From: Glandiceps talaboti
Lineage: Eukaryota; Hemichordata; Enteropneusta; Spengelidae
Length of the DNA stretch: 64,000 nt
Assembly: GCF_964340395.1 (NCBI RefSeq)
Contig: NC_135564.1
Span: 11,500,391 to 11,564,390, forward strand
Direction: 5' to 3'
Below, piece by piece: positions 46,067 to 60,364 of the stretch. Within the stretch, counting starts at the first letter, position 1. Each line of letters starts with the position of its first letter. A program made the position numbers and the translations under genes. A model generated the notes under the pieces. It worked only from the letters and a program-made list of their open reading frames with translations. It did not search any database and was not told the origin of the DNA.

Positions 46067-47268
46067 GGGAAATAAAGGCGCATATGTATATCATACTGAT
46101 TGGTGAGTCGTTTTGTTGAAGTGCTGAAATGTTACCAGAGTTGTGTGTCAGTATGTGGTTTGTACGCTTGCTTGATAAACTTATAACTAATATCTGTTGT
46201 TCAGATAAAAATAAATCGAAGTACAACTCTTCTGGACATTAATATATCAAGAAAAAGTGAGTATACTATATTGAAAGTAAGGTCCATGGCCATAATTCGA
46301 CAGTTCTTTGATCAAATACAGCTACCGCACCTGTCATTAATATTGCGCATTGAAATTAGAGGATAATTTGGCGTACAGTATTGCGTTTGTACAAACAGTA
46401 ATTGTGAATATTATCTTCGCTAACAGTACTGTGCCCCTACTAGTAAGTTTGCGCCAATTGGACAAATACAAGGGAAAACGGTATTTGGCTCAAGCATCCT
46501 TCCCTAGACCTGTAGTCAATTTAACCTAATTATAATGCAAGGCATACTTACATTGGTTTGGACTTTATGAGTAAACAAGGCTTTTTAGGATAATTGTATG
46601 ATTTTATTTCTGACTTGCACAATATTCTGGTAACACAACACATCATCGTAAAAACACACGGCCTCTTTGTTCAAATGATATGTTTAGAACGCTCCACTTC
46701 AGATCACTATAGGGTTTTCTTTAGTGGTCTGAGGTTCCACCAAAGGCAAGATTGGAAAAATGCAATGTCACGCGCGGACGGTCATGACCAACAGTTTACG
46801 TTGCCATCTTCAAACGTTCTTACAAGAGAAGACTGAAATATGCCAAGCTGTCCTTGTTTGGTTTGATTTACAAAGACACCAGTTACATTGTATGTATGTC
46901 CACCAGAATATGTTAACCATAATGTATAATTCTTGGTTTTATTTCTTACCTCAACATTAAAACACACTGATAAGCATTATTTAGGGAAAGCATTTATTTG
47001 AAATAATACTGGTAATGTTTGAATAAATGAACATGCAAGATTTTTCAAACTGCATTTGACTATTCTCCAAACACTTATATATTGCCGGCCAGAATGGAAT
47101 TCATCGCTGCGTCTGGGTTTATGTAAACACTTTCTCCAAACATTAGTATGTAATGAAAATATATGTTTTATAACATAGAGCATCTAAACAGTGTAGTGAC
47201 AGAATAAACGGTGACTATAGTTAAAACTAGTAATTTAAGGTAAGAGGTCACAAAAAATCAGTGGAAAC

Positions 47269-47274
47269 TTTATT
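47269..47274 (-). terminator. Candidate poly(A) signal of gene D (AATAAA on the minus strand)
   Basis: TTTATT on the plus strand lies 442 bases downstream of the gene D stop. A second one is near 46993-46998. Confidence 0.4.
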
Positions 47275-47715
47275 CAGAGACACATGCTAATCAGAAAAAA
47301 AAAATTTCTGCAGACTTTTTTCATGGCTTTTACAACATCACCATCACATAAAATTTCGTATAGATGTCCAAATAATTCTCTTGTGTAGATAGTTTTGCTT
47401 CTGGGCACTTAAAACTTTATGCTAAGATGCTGTCGTTATTGCCCCATAAAATTATGCCAAGGGTTACTCTGTGTATATAATTATAATAGGTATATGGAAT
47501 CTAAGATATACTTTTTATAAATTTGATATAAAATATTTTTATGTCTTACGAACTATATAATATCGTAACACCTTTAAAAAGCTAAAACGATTATGTAATG
47601 ATAAAATATCATTTGCACTGAATGGTATAATAAACGTTCAAAATAACATTGACATTTCCGTCACAGTCTTCCGGTTGTTGACATGAGTTCATAAGCAAAA
47701 CTTAGACAATGTTCC

Positions 47716-48003
47716 TTAAAAACTACTGAAAACGGGAGTATCTTGTCCTTCGGTGGTATCACTTTCACGAAAATCGACCCGAGGAGAAGCGGATGTATCA
47801 GTTGAGAACAAAGCGTTATCGAAATTATGTCCGGTGTGCATATCGGCCCCGTTGCCCCTTCTTTTAACGTACTTGGCAGAATTTGATCGCTTTTTAATAA
47901 CACACCACACCGTTACACCAACTGCAACAATTACTGCAATTACAGCTTCGGCCACAAGTATCTTGGCTGCAGTACTGACACCTAAAACATAAACGCAATA
48001 ACG

Positions 48004-48043
<40 letters not shown>

Positions 48044-49724
48044 TCAATTTCCCACAATAGACCTTTTTTCTCAAAAATAAAAATAAAAATATGTATACTT
48101 GCCTTTGCTACTACTCTGTGCCAGGGGAAGCCTTGCCGTTATCACTGTCACATCTTGAACAGGTGTTGAAATAACTGCAATATTAAATATTAAGAAAACG
48201 ACACTCTATGTGATATTTTAAAAAAATGTGATGATGTAGGTTTATTATTTAATTGGAAAGGTGAGAAAAAGTTGAAGATTACAAACAGCTCATTCTTGAA
48301 TGCAAAGTAGAAGAGTGAGTTTTGGAGGAAATGTATCATTAACAATTGTATATAGCATCGATGCAACAATACTTCGAATTGTACATTAAGTATTTGTATG
48401 GAATGTATTGTTAGATATTCGGTGTAATTAATTGTTCTTAATGGCGATGACGTTCGCCGTGTACAAAAGCAAAGTTTTTGGAAAGAGAAGATATTGAACA
48501 TGTTGGGAACGAAGAAAATTTCAGATCAATTTGGAGAAGGAGAAAGAAGTTTTGAACGAGATTATTGATGCTTTGGAAGGTGAATAAAATACGATGTGGT
48601 GGGGTGTAGGGGGGAAGATGGATATTATATCCACATATACACATCATTCTGTGTTTTTCTGTTAGACTAATAATGTTTTACGTGACGATTAGCATTTATT
48701 TATTTGTTTGTTTATCTATTTACCCATCATCAACGCAGTAAGGCAGTCACTTACTGATGAGGCACTGTATAAAACAACCAATGTAATTATATAAAAAGAC
48801 ATTAAAAGCACAAACAAATGACAAATGTACATCGAGGACTATAACAGGTTCATGAACAAATTCATACTAAAAGCATCAAACTCACTTATAGATCTGTTTA
48901 CATAATCTAACTGTAACGTAACTGTAACGTTTATATCGAGTACATAATACAACCAATTGCAAGATCACCGTTGTGTCTAAAGTACCGTAATATCATTATA
49001 ATACCGTAATATCATTATAATTGAACCGGTCGTTTCCTTTGTCTATGCCACTTAATCACGGTCATTGAAAATATATGTACAGCAGTATTAATGATATTTG
49101 ACACCGACATACAGTTGTAACACTTACAGGTACGGTTTAATTGTAAAGACACCGTTTTGACTATCATGCCGAAATGTTGCTGGCATTAAAAGTGTTGTGT
49201 CTGACTATCCTGTTTGAATTCATGTTACCATTCAGCACATCTGTTTGATACACAAGAGAACAGTATAATCTGTACATTGATACCGCACTTTAAGATGTTA
49301 TAGCATGAATTAAACTAATGAGCCAGCATACAGACATCAAATGAAAACTTCAAACGATTGACATCCACGTCACGTGACTCCCAGTTGCAGTATATTTAAA
49401 TGGTTTACTTCATTTGTGGAATGTGCGGTTTCTTATTGATATCTGCTTGTATCAAACAGAACAGTGAACGGTAACTATAAAAATACTTTCGTAAAACTAT
49501 GTTGCACTTCTACTCCTACAATTACTACAGTCATAGATATGTGCCAATGACCTAACTGAGCTGTGTGTGTGTGTGTGTGTGCAATCAACAGTTGAATGAA
49601 TAATGACGATGTTGAGCAGACGTTTGACACAAATATATGAGCTTGCTAAATTGTGCTTTAGAATACCACGTACCGTTATTGCTTATAGTGGTCTGGTCAG
49701 TTGATGCTAATGTAGTAGGGACGA
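47716..49724 (-). CDS. Gene D double stalk exons, transmembrane helix and cytoplasmic tail
   Basis: Stalk exon 1 (49724-49674) encodes [17 protein letters not shown]. Stalk exon 2 (48174-48103) encodes [17 protein letters not shown] and ends with a GC donor. Exon 47981-47716 encodes [25 protein letters not shown], a helix with one Glu, then the basic [13 protein letters not shown] and a tail with [16 protein letters not shown]. Genes A-C have one stalk exon each. The final aromatic of the uptake motif is Phe instead of Tyr. Confidence 0.87.
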
Positions 49725-51865
49725 CTGTAAAACAAAATAAAAACAATTGATATAATTCTTTGTTTTAGGATGTAACATTAGTCTCGACTACCAAGCTTCA
49801 CCGCTGATGGCTAACTTTATGGCCGAGCGAGAGGTTGGGGCATTACAGAGGAGGTTATTCCTGTAAGGAGGAATGTTGCCGCTGTCGACATATGTGACAG
49901 CAATTGATTGGATGAAAATGATTCTGAATTGTCATTTTTTAAAGATAAAGACTGTAAATTTTGAACATAAATCGTGGTACAAACTTTCTGAAAATCATCC
50001 CTTTAACTTTAATGAGAGCTGCTACTGTGTAATTTTAGCACACAGGCCATGTTGTGGATCAGCCCTCTCCACATAACCATCTTGAACCAATCACTGACGT
50101 TATAATGTCCAGACGCTTTGCTGGGGAGCCTGGGTAACCAAGACTAAGTATATACAAGCAAGCTTCGTCCCACCCGGTCAATTGTCATCGGTACTGACGA
50201 CTTCTACCTTCTCTACAAACCCATTTTTGGTAGAAGAACGATCGGAAAGTTCACAGTACGTGGAAATATGGAAATCTAATACGTTAAATCGCGTCTTCGT
50301 AAGTCGTCTTTATGTGAATATAAGTCTGCGGACGGTACCTATAACTTACTCAACAATGTGATAATTAACTTTTACTTGTGACATTTTTTCTCTCTGTACG
50401 ATACGTCAACAGAGGTCTATAATCATAACTTGTAATTGTTACCACAGACAAACTACTTGTTCAATGTCAACCGTTAAAGTGTTTTTTCTAATATGGCTAC
50501 CTCTCTCTGACTTAATGTAGAGTGATATAAAACTGTGGCATGGACCTTCAGAATTCAACGTTCATGGAAATTCCTTATATTTCATAAAATGGTGGTGACC
50601 TTCAACCTTGAATCATGGTTTTCTTTGACACAAACACGTTATATTAGATTACTTTATTTCAGCAAGCAAGATTAACCATAGGGGTGTACGATTACAATAC
50701 TCAAAAGAAAAGAGTTCAAGGTATGATGGCAGTAGTGAATGACTCAGAATCTCTGACTATTCAAGAGGATAGGAACTTATTTTACAAAGAGTGTTATACA
50801 TTTAAGAAAAAGTCAAACTTACTTTTTGGCTTTTTACAAATAAAACCTTTATATGTTTTGCAGCGTACATCTTTCCAATCACCAAGGTAACTCGACATCA
50901 ATACGCAGTCTTCCTGACCAAATTTTTCGGTATTGGTTGGTTCGCCTTGTGCCCAGTTGCTATATTGGACAGGAGAATCATCAACCCACTTAAAGCCATC
51001 TGTGCAGAGATTTAAATATAAAATATACAGAAATTGTGGACATTTTTGTAGTATTATACCATGCGCAAGCCAAGTTGTACACATTCGAACAGAAACAGCA
51101 CAATGATTAAAATAACCGCATCAAAGGTTTCCTTGAAACCCTTTATTTATGGCGAAGAGATTATACAATGTAGGAGCGTGTACCTCAAAGAGAACATGTC
51201 ATGTCTATTTATATATTCTAATATTAATTTCCAACCAATTGCTTATCCATAAGGCCACTTTAAACTACTTTTCAAGTTGCACATTGATGATTTGTTGATG
51301 ATAACGTAGCGTTTTCAAGCCATGAATGTCATGTGCATGTATAATAGACAGGAAAGAGAAAGATTACTCACAAATTCGTTAAACATAATTAATAATCAAT
51401 GGATTACTATGTACAATCACTTTACATCAAGGGTAATTTCTTCCGGTTTCCCAACAAAATGAAAATTGTAAGTACCATAGGTGAGGAGTCAGGGAGTGAT
51501 GTTGTGTACTTGGGCTATCACATTCGTTTTAAACCCTTTACCTTTATATTAAATAGAAATAATGAAGACACACATACCATATCCTTTGACTAGTCCGATC
51601 CAGATATCATTGGCATCTGTTATCTGACTGTATATAAAGTCGTTTTCATGTTGATGATGGATTGTCAATAAATAGGAATCACGCTTCATGCACTCCAACT
51701 GTGCTTGTGAAGCGTAATCACGTGTGTTTTTGCCACCGAAGTAATAACAATGTGATCCATAAGGAAACCACTCTAGCTCAGCTCCACAATGTCCTTCTAT
51801 ATGTACAGGTGTGGTTGGAACAGGTCCTGTGAAGATAGAACGTTATATTTAAATTGTGTGCCTAC

Positions 51866-51896
<31 letters not shown>

Positions 51897-52081
51897 TGCA
51901 TGCATGTATGTATGTATGTATGTATGTATGTATGTATGTATGTATGTATGTATGTATGTGTGCGTGCGTGTGTGTGTGTGTGTGTGAGTGCGTGAATATG
52001 TGTGTATGTATGCATGCATGTATGTATGTATGTATGTATGTATGTATGTGTGCGTGCGTGCGTGCGTGCGTGCGTGCGTGA

Positions 52082-52112
<31 letters not shown>

Positions 52113-52648
52113 TGTATGTATGTATGTATGTATGTATGTATTTCTTTTTCTATTAGCTACAATTCTGTGTGCTTAGGGGACCCAAACAAGTCATTTCTAA
52201 TAGCCCTGCATAACGAGAACTATGACTCTGTTGAGGCAATATTGAAAATACACAATGTTAGGAGCTTCATTTTGTCACAGCTTGCTTCAGTATTGAGTGA
52301 ATATTCTCCCAAGAGGTGTGTCCGTGTATCAATTCTAGTAATACACAACATATTAAAAAAATATTACCTGTGTAAATTTTACATAAAGACGAAGCGATGT
52401 TGTCACAGTTTGTGTCATTCCAACCACTTGACGTAGCTTGTACACAACTATCCCTGTCATCGCCAATTGGACCACCGCCGTTACTCCAGCTAGTATACAA
52501 TACAGGAATGTGGTCGACCCAAACATACTCATTGCTCTAAAAGGGAAATAAATTATGGAGGTAAATAAAGATACTTCTGAAGAAACCGTTCTAAACATTG
52601 CTAATTTGGCTGTTGTTATTGCTGGTGATGTGGTGATGGTGTTGTTGG

Positions 52649-52727
<79 letters not shown>

Positions 52728-54694
52728 GGTGGTGGTGGTGATGGTGGTGGTGGTGGTGGTGCGTGGTCGTGGTGGTGGCGGTGGTGGTGGTGATGATGAT
52801 GATGATGATGATTTGTTCCTGTTTTAAAACCGTCTATTAACAATTCCTTGCCGCTTGTCTAAGTCCATCTTTTCTCCACCTTTACGATGGTCTTCTGATT
52901 TCGAAGACATATTCCCCAACACTGCATGTATTGTGCTATAAACTTGTGTCTGAAATGTGGTCCTTCAATTCACGTGCACGTTCATGGCTTCATGCATATA
53001 GCATTGTCAATTCGTAAGATAACGTTAAGTTTATGGTTAGACTTAGTATAGGTATTACGTAATATCAAACCATGGCAATCAATTGCAAATCGCTGATGAC
53101 AACCATGTAGTTAGTTAGAAAGAACTGAGTCTCTCAAGAGTAAAACGGGAACAGTTGGTTAAAATATTAGGGATGATGCTGTAGAAATGTTGACTTCGGT
53201 CCTCAAAATGTCGGCAGTGTGCGAATCTAGTGTTTGGAAGTTACCTTTTCCGGCGTTCAGTTAAGCCAATGAGATTCAAACACCGGTATTTAGTGCCGGG
53301 TTCACACACGTACACTACCGAGGTAGTAAACAATCAATGCTTATAAAATTATCAACGTGGTGGTAGCGGTACGGTGGATTTAAATCTTTTAGTGTGGCCA
53401 TATGGATGGGGATTGGGTGTCATTTTGGATTTTCAATCTGTAAAACAATGTTATCACGGCGGCCTACTTAAAAATCAATGTGAAGCAATATACACTAAGT
53501 CTGTGTTTGTAACTAAATAAATTGCAAAAGATTGATATATGTGTAAAATGTTATTGTACTCATTTGTAACTGTTGTAATTTATTGAATTACATACACAGA
53601 CTTAGTCTTTGCTGTTCACATTGATTTTTCAAGTAAGACGCCATGATTAAATTGTTTTATAAATTATATATAATTAAATATCAAAAATAGATTCCCAATC
53701 CTCATCCATATGGCCACTTTAAACCATTGATGTCTGACAGCATTGAAACCAAGTTTTAGAAATATTTCAACCTGGGGAGGATCATGTTTTATAGAATGGA
53801 AATTGAGGGAGGGCAACGTTTTAGAACAATGAAAGAAAGGGAGGGTAATATTTTACACAACAGCCCAGGCCTGAATTCTCCCTCCCCCTGCAATTACTTA
53901 AGTCTCCCTTATGTCTATACTAGTATAATGTACGCGCAAAACTACCTTGAATATGAATGTGAAGATTACGGGTAACAGAACGGTTACTTCTTGTAGTAAA
54001 ATGCACATAATTTGAACTTGATCTTATTAACAAAACTGAACAAAAGGATCAATGTCGAAGTCAGAAGTCTATCAGAATAGCAAGCTTATGTCTAATGTTG
54101 TGTGGGTCTAAATTGATGAGCCATTGAGCCATTATAATGCGTGTAATGGATGAACATATTCACAAAAGCATGTACATTGGTCACACCAATAGCCCCCTCT
54201 GTGCTGTACCTGTCGGGACAGAACGAAAATAAAATAGATAGTCACCTCTTTATTCAATGTCATTCCAATCCACAGCGGTGTTTCTATTTCATATAGCAAT
54301 GTTTTGATGTACGCCTGATCAAACGCATCTCTCACACTAGCTAAATTTCCTCCCTCGCTGATACACTGACTTTTAGCTTGTTCAAATGTCTGTTCCCTGG
54401 TTGACACTTTATAACAGGCGTCACCATACCTATCGTACCCTGCTTTACAAAGTGTGGTCGTTGATGGCGTTGAACCAGTATCGGTTGGGAGGACATCTAT
54501 TTTGAAAGAAATTCGTGTTTAACAATGTACGAACTTTAAGTATTCACACTGTGACAGTATACATGAATACAAACACACACATACATACATACATACATAC
54601 ATACATACATACATACATACATGCATGCATGCATGCATGCATGCATGCATACACACGCACGCACGCACGAACGCACGCACACACACACACATAT

Positions 54695-54745
<51 letters not shown>

Positions 54746-54770
54746 TACATACATACATACATACATACAT

Positions 54771-54823
<53 letters not shown>

Positions 54824-54860
54824 TACATACATACATACATACATACATACATACATACAT

Positions 54861-54899
<39 letters not shown>

Positions 54900-55188
54900 C
54901 ATACATACATACATACATACATACATACATACATACATACATACATACATACATACATACATACATACATACATACACAGTATTAGGAGTAGAACAGTCC
55001 TGATAAATTCAATCCTAACGTTTTCAATCAATATTCTTTCTCATAGAAATTCAGGGCAAGATATACAGTAGGTCATAACCTGACTGTATATCTAAATGTT
55101 AGACACAGTTTTACGTTTATATATATACACATAATTGCAGGCATACATACATGCATTCATGGAGAGAGACAGTCAGATAGACATACAT

Positions 55189-55249
<61 letters not shown>

Positions 55250-56654
55250 CATATAACAGTTTTGGTTGGAATACCTCCATTTGAAAAGCGTTGTAAATTT
55301 TTGCTGATGTATTATTGTTATATTCGTTTGTTAACATACGTAACGACAGTTATAGCTCGCAGTGGCTGCAAAGCAGCCGTGTGTATTGTTCAATGACTAT
55401 AGTATGCATGCACGTCCTATATACCACGCGATAAAAAATTGGTGGTTCACCCAAGGATGCACTGCGGCACGATAACTACGAATGCGCGTTCTATGGCTGG
55501 CGCCTCGGGACTCAGACTTACGCTATTTTAGCCAAACTGGTGACTCCAAATTTTTACTAACATCGTTCCTCAAGGAGTGGCAAACTAGCGATTGTGTCAA
55601 AATTATTCACTGCTTAGGAGTTATCTCAGAGGTCGCTGTTATATACTCCGTTAATACTCGACTATTTACAAAGGTGAAGTGTGAACTGACCAAAGCTAGC
55701 TAGAGGGCAATTAAGTTAAGTTATAATATTACTTTATGCTAATGTACACGTATAATATAGTATTACAAAAACTCACTCTTCTTCCCTTGACATATCCATC
55801 CTCTTTTACCTTGGCAGCCATATTTTTGCCATGTTCCCGCAAACAACTGTATCTGTTCTGTAGATACACATGTTTTCTGAAACAGAGCACAGGAACTATT
55901 ATTACTGAAAAAAACAACTTTAATTGGTCTTTTTATGTATGTATGTATGTATGTATGTATGTATGTATGTATGTATGTATGTATGTATGTATGTATGTAT
56001 GTATGTATGTATGTATGTATGTATGTATGTGCCCGCGTGTCTGTCTGTGTGTCTGTGGACGCGATGGGTCACATTTATCAATATCATCGTTATATGAATG
56101 ACCAGAAATGCTTAGGTTTTGGTAGACAGTCAATAAATAGTAATGACGAATTTTATTAGTAGTTGTAATAAAAAGCATTGAATACTTACACGTTGGTATG
56201 TATTTTGTGCTTTTGGTGACCAATTTGTGTATTCCAGTTCAGTACTATCCGTCCACCTGAATTGTCTTCTTGAACCATATGCAAGTAATCCAATCCACAG
56301 ACCACTCGTCGAGAACTTCAACTGACTTGTTATAAACGCTATATGAGATTGCAGACAATATCTCGTTTAGTTTTTGTGAAATATTAATTAAGCTTATTAC
56401 AAGAAATGTTAATAACATGTATTTGTGATGATGCACTTTTCATCCTGATTTTTTTTTTTTATAAATGATATCCATTTGACAACATAAAGAGATTATGATA
56501 ATCTATTTAGTAGAAACAGGCATGCAACACCAGAACTTTAGATAGTAATTAGAATGGTGGTTGAAACTGCACATTTTATTATGCGAAACTAGTCAGCGAA
56601 TTCGACATTTTTCGAATTGGGTTTCCCTCTCAATTTGTCTAGTATATAGGGTGT

Positions 56655-56691
<37 letters not shown>

Positions 56692-59600
56692 TGTGTGTGT
56701 GTGTGTGTGTGTTATTGTCAGTATTCTATTAGGTCAGTAGACATTATACTATGCTGATCTGTCTGTTTATACCACCGGGACGTCTATTCGTCACTAAGAA
56801 TTTCTCAAAATCACAAAGAAACACTTTTTAAAATTGATATTCGTCCCGAATTATCAAACTTTCGATTGTCTCCTTTGTTTTACACTTAGTCTATTGTTCC
56901 TTTGAATCTGAATAATGTCGTTGCTTTGCTAGCAATGCGAGGTTTTGATATGCCAAGCTTGTCTCTGTGGTCCTTAAAATGAAGATCTTTTGAGACATTT
57001 GGGAACACAACTGTTAAACAGAATAATTATTGCATGTCGCCGAAAATGTCCGGGTGATAATTCCGGGATATATTTACACATAAATCAAGAAAGTCGCTAA
57101 AAGAAAATTACCAGTTGCAATCTAGTAGTTTAGATATTTTGCTTCTCTAGAGCTTGGCCTTCATAGCAGGCTGCATGGAGAGAACGTTGATATGTCCGCC
57201 ATTCAGCCTGCAGTGGAGACTATGCAGTAAATTGTGACTTCAGATACATACTTTGTATTTCTTGATTATGAATGGTCGCTAAATCGCCACCTAGACCTCT
57301 GCAGACATCTCTTGCTGCTGTCCAATTCGAACGTTTGCTTCCGTCATCCATACCATGAAAGCTGTAACATCTATCATTGAATTCCTTCCATCCTGTAGGA
57401 CATGGTCCTGGCATTGGTGGTGTTTGTGGATAGGTGATTGGTTCTGTGGTATGGTTGAATTTCTTACATATGTACGGATACTTCACTGCACAGTGCATAT
57501 CGTTCCATTTACCACCTTCTTTAAAAATCAAGTAAATACGAAATTAATCATCAGAAAGGTAGCCTTCGGTGATAACAAGTAGGGGCAGAAGGAAATAAGG
57601 GTGTGGGTCTGAGATTACAAATCAGTTCACTTCTTAGGTCCCCATTAAAAAGGAATACATAAATGGGAGGCCCGGGAGTGTCACATTTTAATTGGGGATT
57701 CACTTTATGTTCCATATTTTCAGCATTTTGTTTGGCAGCCCCCATTGCCACTACTGCCACATGCCACCACTGCCAAATTCCAACACTGTCACCATAATAG
57801 TACTAGAATATCACAACATATCAGTCGAGTCACTGCTTGCAACCATCTGTTGTCTGTTGTGTTGAGGAAAAGAGTGGCTCTCACACAGTACTAAGAGAAC
57901 AGTGTGGTTAAGTCATTGGGAGGGGAAAAATTGAGTTTGTTTTCTCAAGACAAATTTCAGGCTCAACATAGCCCACTAAGATTAGTAATTAATCGTTGTA
58001 CATTGGGTTGAATTATTCAAAGGAAAATTAATAACATCGACATGACAGTAATAAGTGCATCTGATTGTCGGTTGACTAGAAGTCGCTCGCACTCAACCGA
58101 GGAAGGGGGTGGTCATTGGTCATCTCCCTAGCAGCTCTGTTTGTAGCTCTATTAAGGCCGCAGGTTGTTATAATTCCACAGGACATATGAGTAACCAGAA
58201 TGTTAGGTATTATAGTAATGTAGTTAAGTAGCTAAGTAAGTAATATTTCATAAAGAATACTGGTACGACTTGGGGGACAAGACAAACACCACAGTTCAGA
58301 CACGGTCATGCCGTTGTAAAAATGCATTCGTCTTTCAACCCAATCGAAAACACCGTGAACCCCCCCCCCCATCAAAATTTTCAAAACATGACAACCCCTA
58401 CTTCCAATTTGGAAAATGTGACCCTACAAACCCACTGCCCACCCACCCACCCGCCAAAGAAGATGACCCGTCCATTAGTTCGTCGAAATTCCATGATCTC
58501 AAATCGGGTAACAAATGACTGTCAGTGCATAGTTCTATGACTGCCGAATTGAAGCCGCCAACATTAACGAAAATAGTATATATTAATGAACGTGGATGTA
58601 TTAATGCGATGTGGAGGACTAACGACGAACATGTATCGCGTACAACCCGGAAGGACTTCTCACTATTGCTCAAATATATAAAGACAGTGAAATAATCGAA
58701 AATACATACGCCTATTGTACACGCTAGTACATTCTTCCTGCCCATTGAAATCATTTGGTTCCATATCTGCCCAGTTTTCATAATCTTGCGCAGTACCATC
58801 AGACCATCTACGAGTAAGGAAATAATGAGTGTGAATGTTGGTGCTTCACTGAATGTTCCAGTGCGTAGCACTTGGGAATTCATTTTGAACAAAAAAGGGC
58901 TCCACTTACACTACTACTCATCTCTCCCCTTGAATTCGAAGCTTCTAAAGATGTGCCTTTAAGTGTAATGTGTTTAGTACACCCTAGATAAAATCACCAT
59001 CTGACATAATCCGCCAACAAATTTACCAATTATAGTATAGTATCCTTCGACTTCAAGAGAGGGAGATGAAGGATAGTATAATCGTAACCCCTTCATCATT
59101 CAAGATGCGGGAAACTGTTCTGTATTCAAATGTAGCGTTAACTTTATACAGTACAGTACAATCTTGACGGGATTTGGGTAAGCTTCATCCTCCAACCCCA
59201 TCCCCAGCTTATTCAAAATGATGACGACAAAAATTGCACTTGAAGTTATAATCTATATACTTACTTGTACAAATTTACAGCACGATATCGCCTTAGTCCA
59301 ATCCACCAATCATTCTTATCAGTATCTATAATCTAGGGAGTAGCAAAGTATTAGAATGAGTCAAAGTGAAAATGTGACCTCCCCTTATCCCATTTTCTAA
59401 AATATGACCCTCCCCAGAGAACCCGATTTGTAAAAGTGACCCACCCCATTCTGGTCCCCTGGCCCTCCCCCTATTGAATTACTGAATGCTTCCTTACTAT
59501 GTATCGTATCATACTTACTTAGATTAGATCACAAGCTGTTTGCATGTATGTGACTTCACTGCGTGATATATTTTTTCCTATGATGTCTCCGCTAATTATG

Positions 59601-60333
59601 ACAGTAGTTGTACAGGCATAAGGGAGCGCATCGACGCAACGCCGAGACCATTAAGGCTATTAAAACCTAGCGCGTTTCTTTATTTGTATTCTTATCTCAC
59701 TTCACGTTATATGGTCCATGCCAGGTATATTTAAAAATGGAACAGTTACAGTAACTATATAGTGTTCAACTTCGTCAAGTTTAATTAAGATTCTTGACAT
59801 TGTAGCAAAGACATGAAGAAAGCGATGGGAGCTGGGCAGGATCGCACGATCGTCTTTGCAGTATTAGCCAATGATATTTTGTGACGAAATTAATTACGAT
59901 GTACAATTAGTTGATAGTATTTTTTATATTGGTGTGACAATACAATGCTGATATTACAATGCGGTACAAATTTATTAGTGTATCCTACCATTGTTGTGAT
60001 CCATTTGGATTCGTCTTGACCATGTATAGACACCAACTCACCACCCTGAGAATTACAGTAGGTTCGAGAATCAATCCAGCTCAGATCTTCGACTTTTGAC
60101 AAAAAACTGAAGAAGTAACACATCCCTTCGAACTCAATCCAATCATTGTTACCTTGGTAACAATAGTTCGGCGGTGGCGGTGGAGTGGGTGTTATCAGTG
60201 ATTGCCCTATATGTTAGAAGAAAATCCATTCGATATAAAAAAATGTTACGAACGGCAATAAATTCTAAACCCTCCCCATACATACATACATACATACATA
60301 CATACATACATACATACATACATACACATACAT

Positions 60334-60364
<31 letters not shown>

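Larger units (their letters stand above)
43837..47715. other. Intergenic spacer between convergent genes C and D
   Basis: It contains the two 3' UTRs, dispersed repeats at 44130-44460 and 44549-44706, a (TTG)n run at 45338-45388 and (TTCAA)n at 46038-46066. Open frames near 45775-46119 and 46594-46960 have no recognisable domain or splice context. Confidence 0.6.

Noticed and set aside
45775-46119. 114-codon open frame between genes C and D
   Set aside because: No similarity I recognise, it includes a pentanucleotide repeat, and there are no plausible splice partners.
54515-55003. Open frames of about 160 codons on both strands
   Set aside because: They lie entirely in (CATA)n/(CA)n repeat, so they are simple-sequence shadows.
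58398-58892. 164-codon minus-strand open frame
   Set aside because: It is a shadow. The real coding exon is 58807-58710 in another frame, fixed by the CTLD motifs and splice phases.
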